A DNA stretch of 64,000 bases from Flavobacterium cutihirudinis (GTDB lineage: Bacteria > Bacteroidota > Bacteroidia > Flavobacteriales > Flavobacteriaceae). The notes under the pieces were generated by a model. That model saw nothing but the letters and a program-made list of their open reading frames with translations, did no database searches and was not told the DNA's origin. Shown piece by piece: positions 1 through 7,800 of the stretch. The position numbers were made by a program, and so were the translations under genes. The number at the start of each line of letters is the position of its first letter. Position 1 is the stretch's first letter. Where the stretch lies: positions 1,112,354 to 1,176,353 of the forward strand of contig NZ_QRDQ01000008.1 in assembly GCF_003385895.1 (NCBI RefSeq), in the 5' to 3' direction.

Positions 1-569
1 ATTTTGAAGACGGAATAAATCTTGGTTTGGTTTCTGAAGATTATGCTTTAGAATATTTAATCAAATTGGTAAAAGATAATATTGGTGTCGAAAAATATAA
101 AACTTTAGAGACCAAAGAAGATAGAATCAGTTATTTGAGAGCATTGGCAATTGGTGCTTTGATAAATGATGCTGTTGATGTTTTTATTGAAAACGAAGAA
201 GCGATTCTTGCTGGAAATTTTCCGTATGCTTTAACAGATAAAAGCAAGTACAAAGCGCAAATGAATGATATTATCAAATTAAGTGTTGAGAAAATCTATC
301 AGAGCCGCGAAGTAATCGAGAAAGAAATTGTAGGTTATCAGATTATCCAGACTTTATTGGATAAATTTATAAATGCTTTCAATAACAAATATGAAGGTAC
401 AGCTTCTAATTATGATAAATTGCTTTTGAAAATGCTGCCTGAAAAACACCATTTAGAAAAAACCAATTTATACGAACGTTTGCTTCATATTTGTCACTAC
501 GTTTCCTTATTAACGGATGGAAATGCATTGGAATTATTTGACACAATTAACGGCCGAAAGACCAATTAA
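1..569 (+). CDS. dgt: dGTP triphosphohydrolase, C-terminal part (cut by window edge)
   Basis: The open frame runs from the first bases of the window (frame of position 3) to a TAA stop at 567-569, so the start lies outside and the TTG at 27 is not the real start. The first visible residues, FEDGINLGL, fit the conserved segment of HD-domain dGTPases that precedes the C-terminal helical region, and the end (LTDGNALELFD) fits the family's closing motif. The family hydrolyses dNTPs, classically dGTP, to the nucleoside and triphosphate, controlling nucleotide pools in the cytoplasm. The HD metal-binding motif itself is outside the window. It converges with the DUF3078 gene, 10 bases apart. The family call is by recognition of the C-terminal part only. 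Confidence 0.8.
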   Translation, partial: FEDGINLGLVSEDYALEYLIKLVKDNIGVEKYKTLETKEDRISYLRALAIGALINDAVDVFIENEEAILAGNFPYALTDKSKYKAQMNDIIKLSVEKIYQSREVIEKEIVGYQIIQTLLDKFINAFNNKYEGTASNYDKLLLKMLPEKHHLEKTNLYERLLHICHYVSLLTDGNALELFDTINGRKTN

Positions 570-579
570 TCGACTTTAT

Positions 580-1581
580 TTATTGAAAAGCATAAACAAG
601 TCCAACTCCTAAAACCTGTCTCAACTGCATTCTAGGTCCGTCGTTTACTTGTGATGTCGCTCCTGTTGTAGGATCAACTACATCTTTCTTGGTTTTAATA
701 TCGTCGTCATAAACTAAATGCACTCCAATATTTGCTTTTACATAAGCATTTACAACTAGATCAAGACGCGTATCGTAATCAATATCGACGTTTCCAAATT
801 TGTTTAGGTAATCTGTATATAAACTTAGACGATTTTCGTAGAAGACATTTTTGTAAATTTCACTTTTCATGTATGCTGTAAAAAGTATACCAAATTCGGC
901 TTTTACTTTCTGTCCTTCTTCAACCAATATTTGAGCGTCAGGATTGTTAGGATCAGTTACATAGACAGCTTTCTTAACCCCAAAAGCACCTTGATTTGCC
1001 AGATCTTGGTCTAAAACCAACGTAGTTTTCAATGTAATAGGAGAGAAGTAAAATGTTCTGTTTCTGTTTTTGTTTGAGTTCTCTGCTCCGGCTCCAAGGA
1101 AAATATATGCCGGTGCAAAAGGTTTGGAGATTGCAATGTCTCTATTTGGGTAATTGTAACCGTTTGTAAACTGAGTATTGAAATTATATTTTGCAGAATA
1201 GTACCAATTTGAAACTGTATCTTTTCTAAAACCATAAGTAGAGTTTAGCATTACCGCATCATCGGTTTTACGAAGTTCAATTCCGTCTTGCTTGTTTAAA
1301 CCATATTTGACAATAAGTTCATTAACCCATTTATGATTTCCTTTTTGATAGGTTCTGTTAAACTCACCTTTAAACAATCCTGAAATAGAACTTGTTCCCC
1401 CCGCGCTCCAGTTTACAAAAGCAATTTCTGAGATATCAAATCCAAGCTGGTTTTTTTTTGCCCAGTTTGATGGAAGTGCCGGTAATTGATTTGGATTTAG
1501 GGTCGTTTGGATTATTTGCGCAAAATTATGAGATGTACACAATAAAAACAAAAGCAAAAAAGCAGAACGTAATAATTTCAT
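580..1581 (-). CDS. DUF3078 domain-containing exported protein
   Basis: A 333-residue protein with an N-terminal signal peptide (MKLLRSAFLLLFLLC..., cleavage near FAQ). I chose the ATG at 1581; a frame extension to a TTG at 1611 would put charged residues before the signal peptide. The motif LGFDISEIAFVNWSAGG near the mature N-terminus is the hallmark of DUF3078, found throughout Bacteroidetes. The rest alternates polar and aromatic residues (FNTQFTNGYNYP, LSLYTDYLNKFGNVD), ending in a C-terminal aromatic (YAFQ), as expected of an outer-membrane beta-barrel. That localisation is an inference. It lies 35 bases downstream of dxs on the same strand and is probably co-transcribed. The function is unknown. 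Confidence 0.8.
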   Translation of the reverse strand: MKLLRSAFLLLFLLCTSHNFAQIIQTTLNPNQLPALPSNWAKKNQLGFDISEIAFVNWSAGGTSSISGLFKGEFNRTYQKGNHKWVNELIVKYGLNKQDGIELRKTDDAVMLNSTYGFRKDTVSNWYYSAKYNFNTQFTNGYNYPNRDIAISKPFAPAYIFLGAGAENSNKNRNRTFYFSPITLKTTLVLDQDLANQGAFGVKKAVYVTDPNNPDAQILVEEGQKVKAEFGILFTAYMKSEIYKNVFYENRLSLYTDYLNKFGNVDIDYDTRLDLVVNAYVKANIGVHLVYDDDIKTKKDVVDPTTGATSQVNDGPRMQLRQVLGVGLVYAFQ

Positions 1582-1616
1582 TAGGTCAATTTTAGTTTTT
1601 TGGAGTTGCAAAATAA

Positions 1617-3404
1617 TTATTTTGAACCGTTAGAAAAAAGATTTATTAAACTTTTAACGTCAATTTTACATAAATGTTGTAGCTCAGATACGCTTCCATG
1701 CTCAATAAATTCGTCTGGAATGCCTAAAATTTCAACCTTATTTTTAAAATTATTTGCAGCAGCATATTCTAAAACGGCACTTCCAAAACCGCCGTTTTTT
1801 ACTCCATCTTCGATTGTAATAATGTTTTCAAATGTTGAAAAAATATTATGTAAAGCATTGATATCTAAAGGCTTAATAAAACTAAAGCTGTAATGTGCAA
1901 AAGCACCAGAATTACTGCATTCTTTTAAAGCTTCAATTATATTATTTCCAATTGTTCCGGTCGAAAGCACAGCAACTTTCGTACCAGCTTTTAGATATTT
2001 TGCCGGACCAATTTCAATTTTTTCATAATGTCTGAAATTTTCTACTTCCCAATTTGGCAAAACACCTCTGCCACGTGGATATCGTATAGCGATTGGATGA
2101 TCTAGCCCTAATTGTGCCGTATATAAAATATTTTGAAGTTCGATTTCATTAATAGGAGCATAGATAATCATATTCGGAATTGCTCTTAGATAAGCAATAT
2201 CAAAAACACCATGATGAGTGGCTCCGTCTTCACCAACCAAACCAGCTCGGTCGAGGCAAAAAATAACCGGTAAATTTTGCAATGCGACATCGTGAATTAC
2301 CTGATCGTAGGCACGCTGTAAAAAAGTCGAATAAATATTGCAATAAACAATCATGCCTTGAGTCGCCATTCCGGCTGCAAGTGTTACGGCATGTTGTTCT
2401 GCAATTCCAACATCAAAAGCACGTTCCGGCAATTCGTCCATCATAAATTTTAAAGAACTTCCTGATGGCATCGCTGGTGTAATTCCAATAACTTTTTCAT
2501 TCTTTTTGGCCAAATCTAAAATGGTCAAGCCAAAGACATCCTGATATTTTGGTGGAAGATTTTCTTCTGATTTTATATGAATCTCTCCGGTCGAAGCGTC
2601 AAATTTTCCAGGCGCATGATATTTGACTTGATTTTCTTCAGCTTGCTGTAAACCTTTTCCTTTTGTCGTTACAATATGAAGGAATTTTGGGCCTTTGATT
2701 TTTTTTAAACGATTGAGTTCGGTTATCAAAGTTGGGAGATCATTACCGTCAATTGGTCCGGAATAATCAAAATTCAAAGATTTGATCATGTTATTTTTCT
2801 TTGGATTTTTCCCTTCTTTTACTGCGGTAAGATATTTTTTGAGTGCACCAACGCTCGGATCAATTCCAATTGAATTATCATTTAAAATAACCAATAAATT
2901 GGCATCTGTAACTCCAGCATGATTTAAACCTTCAAATGCCATTCCAGATGCGATTGAAGCGTCGCCAATAACTGCAATGTGTTGTTTTTCAAAATCACCT
3001 TTTAAATTTGAAGCAATTGCCATTCCCAACGCTGCAGAAATAGAAGTTGAAGAGTGCCCGACGCCAAAAGTATCATAAATACTTTCGCTTCTTTTTGGAA
3101 AACCCGAAATACCATGCAACTGCCTGTTTGTGTCGAAACTTTCTCTTCTTTCAGTTAAAATTTTGTGTCCATAAGCCTGATGGCCGACATCCCAAACTAA
3201 TAAATCTTCAGGTGTGTTGAAAACGTAATGCAAAGCAATTGTAAGTTCTACAACGCCTAAACTGGCGCCCAAATGTCCTTCTTTTACAGAAACAACATCA
3301 ATAATAAATTGACGCAATTCCTGTGAAACCTCAGTAAGTTGTTCTTCTTTTAAAAGACGTAAATCGGCAGGATTGTATATGTTTGAAAGTAAATTGCTTT
3401 TCAT
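1617..3404 (-). CDS. dxs: 1-deoxy-D-xylulose-5-phosphate synthase
   Basis: Condenses pyruvate and glyceraldehyde 3-phosphate to DXP using thiamine diphosphate, the first step of the MEP isoprenoid pathway, in the cytoplasm. Visible motifs: HQAYGHK at 75-81, the ThDP-binding region GDASIASGMAFEGLNHAG starting at 147 and closing with LNDN (174-177), the catalytic glutamate in EQHAVT (E336), and DRAGLVGEDGATHHG in the pyrimidine domain. GDAS replaces the more common GDGA, a variant I recall from Bacteroidetes homologues. At 595 residues it is slightly shorter than the 620-residue E. coli enzyme. A TAAATTTG promoter element lies just upstream. DUF3078 follows it on the same strand. Confidence 0.97.
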   Translation of the reverse strand: MKSNLLSNIYNPADLRLLKEEQLTEVSQELRQFIIDVVSVKEGHLGASLGVVELTIALHYVFNTPEDLLVWDVGHQAYGHKILTERRESFDTNRQLHGISGFPKRSESIYDTFGVGHSSTSISAALGMAIASNLKGDFEKQHIAVIGDASIASGMAFEGLNHAGVTDANLLVILNDNSIGIDPSVGALKKYLTAVKEGKNPKKNNMIKSLNFDYSGPIDGNDLPTLITELNRLKKIKGPKFLHIVTTKGKGLQQAEENQVKYHAPGKFDASTGEIHIKSEENLPPKYQDVFGLTILDLAKKNEKVIGITPAMPSGSSLKFMMDELPERAFDVGIAEQHAVTLAAGMATQGMIVYCNIYSTFLQRAYDQVIHDVALQNLPVIFCLDRAGLVGEDGATHHGVFDIAYLRAIPNMIIYAPINEIELQNILYTAQLGLDHPIAIRYPRGRGVLPNWEVENFRHYEKIEIGPAKYLKAGTKVAVLSTGTIGNNIIEALKECSNSGAFAHYSFSFIKPLDINALHNIFSTFENIITIEDGVKNGGFGSAVLEYAAANNFKNKVEILGIPDEFIEHGSVSELQHLCKIDVKSLINLFSNGSK

Positions 3405-3418
3405 TGTAAGGTAAAAAG

Positions 3419-3426
3419 CAAATTTA
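3419..3426 (-). promoter_or_regulatory. Candidate dxs promoter, -7 element
   Basis: On the minus strand this reads TAAATTTG, a perfect match to the Bacteroidetes -7 consensus TAnnTTTG, 15 bases before the dxs start codon. The leader would be about 8-10 bases. I see no clear TTG -33 element at the usual 17-23 base spacing, so confidence is moderate. Confidence 0.5.
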
Positions 3427-3613
3427 CGGTTTTAAATTTAAATTAAGGAAAGAGAAATTTTAAGAATGTCTTTTCTATTGCAATTGGCGTGCTATATTTT
3501 ATGGATGTTTTTTTGAAAATTTAGAATTTAAATATAATGGCAAAGAGTATTAAAATTTTGGTTTAATGTTTTTTGATGATTTTAAATAAAAAAAAGGAGC
3601 AATTATATTTGAT

Positions 3614-3648
3614 AATCGCCTCAAATAAAACCTTTTTTTGAGGCGATT
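3614..3648 (+). terminator. Strong hairpin in the dxs/tadA divergent region
   Basis: AATCGCCTCAAA at 3614-3625 pairs perfectly with TTTGAGGCGATT at 3637-3648 (12 bp, 11-base loop), followed on the plus strand by AATTTTATTAAT. It looks like an intrinsic terminator, yet it sits between divergent genes where nothing obvious needs ending. A TATATTTG promoter-like element at 3604-3611 lies directly before it, so it could be a leader attenuator of tadA or the end of a small RNA. Confidence 0.6.
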
Positions 3649-3687
3649 AATTTTATTAATGTTTAAAAGGAAATCATTTCAAAACCT

Positions 3688-3695
3688 TATTTTTG
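3688..3695 (+). promoter_or_regulatory. Candidate tadA promoter, -7 element
   Basis: TATTTTTG matches TAnnTTTG exactly and ends only 5 bases before the tadA ATG at 3701. If used, the transcript would begin at or next to the start codon, giving a leaderless or nearly leaderless mRNA. No clear -33 TTG is visible. Confidence 0.45.
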
Positions 3696-3700
3696 CAACT

Positions 3701-4144
3701 ATGATAAATCCTTTCACCGACGAATACTTCATGAAAAAAGCTTTGCAGGAAGCTGAAATGGCTTATGAAAAAGGCGAAATTCCTGTTGGTGCTATAATTG
3801 TTGTGGCCGATAAAGTAATTGCAAGAAGTCATAACTTAACGGAATTGCTTAATGATGTTACAGCTCATGCCGAAATGCAATCTATAACCGCTGCAGCAAA
3901 CTTTCTAGGAGGAAAATATTTGAAGGATTGTACACTTTATGTAACACTTGAACCTTGTCAAATGTGTGCTGGTGCGCTTTATTGGAGTCAAATTTCAAAA
4001 ATTGTGTTTGGTGCACGCGATGAACAACGTGGTTTTATCACAATGGGAACAAAATTACATCCTAAAACTACAGTTGTTTCTGGTGTAATGGCAAACGAAG
4101 CTGCAGATTTAATGAAACGTTTTTTTCTTGAAAGACGTAAATAG
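3701..4144 (+). CDS. tadA: tRNA-specific adenosine deaminase (A34 to I34)
   Basis: A 147-residue zinc deaminase that converts wobble adenosine 34 to inosine in tRNA-Arg(ACG). Zinc and catalytic residues are present: H56-A-E58 in HAEMQ and C86/C89 in PCQMC, with the family's usual length. The ATG at 3701 (MINPFTDEYFMKKALQEA) matches the family N-terminus. An in-frame extension to 3638 would run into a terminator-like hairpin and adds unrelated residues. Its stop codon abuts the stop of the convergent gene at 4145 with no space or hairpin between them. Guanine or other nucleobase deaminases are alternatives but fit less well. Confidence 0.93.
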   Translation: MINPFTDEYFMKKALQEAEMAYEKGEIPVGAIIVVADKVIARSHNLTELLNDVTAHAEMQSITAAANFLGGKYLKDCTLYVTLEPCQMCAGALYWSQISKIVFGARDEQRGFITMGTKLHPKTTVVSGVMANEAADLMKRFFLERRK

Positions 4145-4678
4145 TTAGAATAAATACCCTCCTGTGTAAACACATATAAAAAGCATAAAGCAGTTGAAAC
4201 AGACAATATTATAGAAAGTGTTTTCAGAAAAGCCTTTTTTCGAAAGCATTATTTTTATACTTATTCCCAGTGAAAAAAGTAGAATTAGACAGATGTAGAA
4301 TTGAATTCCATCAATACTTAAACCACTAGAAAGAGTATAGCGATGATTTTTTGTCTTAGATTTTACGTTTTTTACAGAATTAAATAATAAAGAAGTTTCA
4401 ATTACAATAGTATTTTCGTCAATGAATTCTTTTGTTGTAGAAAAAGTAAATCCTTTTTGCGTAAAAAAATGATAAGAAACTTTCTCTTTGGATTTCCCTG
4501 AAGTTCGAATTGCATAATGAGTAATTACATCATTCGTTCTCGAAGCAGGTAATGCATAATAATCTGCAAAAGCAATTAGAACAAAAAATGCTATTGCGCT
4601 CAAAAGATATATAATTACATTTTTGTTTTTTAAAATAAATTCATTCTCGAAGGAATATTGGTTTGAATTGGCTGGCAT
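4145..4678 (-). CDS. Hypothetical membrane protein, three predicted membrane segments
   Basis: A 177-residue protein I do not recognise. It has one hydrophobic segment near residues 20-41 (IIYLLSAIAFFVLIAFADYY), a polar central domain rich in Lys, Ser and Thr (about 45-120), and two closely spaced C-terminal segments (about 124-145 and 155-175). This suggests a membrane protein with a soluble domain between the first and second helices. The central domain ends just before a cluster of basic residues. It is convergent with tadA, sharing abutting stop codons, and appears to be a single-gene unit. No function can be assigned. Confidence 0.6.
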   Translation of the reverse strand: MPANSNQYSFENEFILKNKNVIIYLLSAIAFFVLIAFADYYALPASRTNDVITHYAIRTSGKSKEKVSYHFFTQKGFTFSTTKEFIDENTIVIETSLLFNSVKNVKSKTKNHRYTLSSGLSIDGIQFYICLILLFSLGISIKIMLSKKGFSENTFYNIVCFNCFMLFICVYTGGYLF

Positions 4679-4893
4679 TCTTACTTGAATTTAAAAATGT
4701 GAATATAATATTTTAGCAATTTGTTTTCTGCAAAACTTCAACAAAAGTTAAATAAAAAAATCAAAGAATTTTCTTCTTAAATAAATCGAAAAATACCTTA
4801 CTTTTATCGTAATTTAATTTGTGTTTTGTTGCTATAACTTTTAGCAGTAAATCATATTATTTTTATTTGTTAACCAATTAACTCTAAATAAAA

Positions 4894-7800
4894 GTGAAAG
4901 TAAAAGGTTTAGTTCTCGTATTTTGTGTGTTTTTTATTTTTCAATCCTGCGGACGTAAATCGGCTGCCGATTTTAATTCAGATTTTTCATTATTTAAAGA
5001 TTATATCACCAGTTTTACTGGCGGAATTGTTTCTTCGGATTCTGATATTCGCGTGGTTTTGGCCTTTGATAAAAATGATTGGAAGCCCAATCAGGAATTA
5101 GATAGCGATTTGTTTGATATTTCGCCAAGTGTAAGCGGAAAAGTCGTGGCACTTTCTACAAATACTTTGGCTTTTATTCCAGAGAAAAAATTAAAGCCGG
5201 GAACAGAATATCAGGTTACTTTAAACTTAGATAAACTGACAGCAATTCCGAAAGAGAAAGAAGCAGAGCTTTCTAAATTTAATTTTACAGTTAAAACGGT
5301 AAAACAAGATTTTACTATAAATACGGCTGATATTCAATCGTACAGTAAAGAATATCAATATTTAAACTGTGTTCTAAAAACGGCAGATAATATTGATATA
5401 GAAACTGCTAAAAAATTAGTTGAAGCGAAACACAACGGAAATGATCTTAAGATTAAGTTTGATAAAAATCCAGCTTCTGGCAAAGAATTTCATTTTATAA
5501 TTGATAGTATTCAGCGTCAGTCAGAAGCAACAAATCTGGAAATTATTTATGATGGAAACGATTTTGATATCGAACAAAAAGGACAAATCGATTTCCCGAT
5601 TACCAGTATAAACGAATTTAAAGTTGTAAAAGTTGAAGTTCCCGATGGAAACAATCAATCGGTTTTGATTAATTTTTCAGAACCTTTAGAAAAAGCTCAG
5701 GATTTTGCCGGATTGGTTTCAATTCAGAATACTAATAATCTTAAATTTTCAACTCAAGGGAATTTATTAAAAGTATATTTTACGAATCAAAATGCGGCTA
5801 AAAAAGGAGAATCAACACCAGCGGTAGTTGAAGAACCTGTTGCAATGGTCGTTGATACGGCTGCAGTTGTGGTCGATTCATCAGCTGTTGCTGTTGATAC
5901 GGCTTCCGTAGAAAACATAGTAGAAGTTGTTCCTGATGAAGAACCGGAACAAGTTATAACCGGGGAATTATTATTAGAAATATTTCAGGGAATTGAAAGT
6001 CAGTATGGTAAAAAACTAGAATCAAATTACTCAGAAAAAATCTCTTTTGACCAAATAAAACCAAATGTTCGTTTCATTAAAAACGGAACCATTTTACCGA
6101 GTTCAAATAATTTAAAATTAAATTTTGAAGCCGTAAACTTGAGTGCAGTAGATATAAAAGTCTATAAAATTTACAAAAACAATATTCTGCAGTTTCTTCA
6201 ATATAATGAATTAAACGGCGGTCAGAATCTCAAGAAAGTCGCACAGCCAATTGCAAAAACGACACTGAATTTGAAAGAAAGTACGCTTGTAAATCCAACA
6301 AAATGGAATACGTATGCTTTAGATTTATCTAAAATTATTAAACCAGAACCTGGAGCGATTTACAGAGTTGAATTTGAATATAAAAAGAAATATTCACTTT
6401 ATAAATGTGAAACGTCAGATGGAAATGACGAAGAAACTGAAGAAGAAGAAGTTGATGAAAATGATGTAAACTACAGCGGAAACTCTTACGATGATTATTA
6501 TTACGATGATTATGAATGGAGAGAAAGTCAGGATCCTTGTTCAGGTTCGTATTATTATAATGCTAAAATTGCGACCAATATTTTAGCCACAGATTTAGGA
6601 GTTATTGCCAAAAGAGGAGAAAATAAATCGTATTTATTTGCGGTAAACAATATTGTTACAACAGAACCGGTTTCGAATGCGAGAGTAGATTTGTATAATT
6701 TCCAACAACAGAAATTAGCTACTCAAGCTACAAGTAGTGAAGGAATTGCTTCTTTCCAATTAGACAAGTTTGCCTATTTTGCAATCGTGACTTTGGGAGA
6801 TCAGTCAACATATGTAAAACTAGATGACGGACTGTCTTTATCAGTAAGTAATTTTGATGTTGCCGGTGAAACTTTGCAAAAAGGTTTGAAAGGATTTATT
6901 TATGGAGAAAGAGGCGTTTGGCGTCCGGGAGATAATTTGTATTTGTCATTTATTTTGAATGATATGGCAAATAAATTGCCAAAATCACATCCAATTAAAT
7001 TCAGATTGAATGATCCGAATGGAAAAACGGTTTATCAAGCGGTCCAAAAGACTAATGATTTGAATCATTATGCTTTTACAGTGCCAACCAATTCAGATGC
7101 TCCAACAGGAAACTGGGAAGCAATGGTAAGTGTTGGAGGTGCAAAATTTTATAAGAGTATAAAGATTGAAACAATTAAGCCTAATCGTTTAAAAATCAAA
7201 AATACATTTAGCAGAAAAACACTTTCGTCATCTTATCCAAACACAGATAATTTGGAAGTAACATGGCTTCACGGTGCGATCGCTAAAAATTTGAATGTAG
7301 AAATGCAGGCTAAATTTTCTCAGCAAACTACAACTTTTAAAGGTTATGAGAAATTTACCTTTGATGATGTGGTACGACAATTTAGTACGGAAGAAATTAA
7401 TGTATTCTCTGGAAAATTGAATGAAAACGGAAAAGCTTCAGTAAACATTCAGCCAAGATTGCAAGGTCAGGCACCTGGAATGTTGCGCGCTTCATTCATT
7501 ACGAAAGTCTATGAAGAAGGAGGAGATTTTAGTACAGATGTTATGTCGACCACTTATTCTCCTTATAAAACATATGTTGGACTCAAAACACCTGAATTGA
7601 ACAAGTACAATATGCTTGAAACGAGAGCAAATAATCGTTTTGAAGTAGTTACGGTTGATGAAAATGGCAGGCCAAAAGCAGTTAGAAATCTCGAAGTACG
7701 AATTTACAAAGTAGACTGGAGATGGTGGTGGGATTCGTCAAGTGATAATCTGTCAAATTATAATTCATCGAATGCAACAACGTCTTATAAATCATTAATG

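Noticed and set aside
3405..3613. A structured RNA gene upstream of dxs
   Set aside because: Apart from the promoter-like element and the hairpin I see no conserved fold; the rest is AT-rich sequence.
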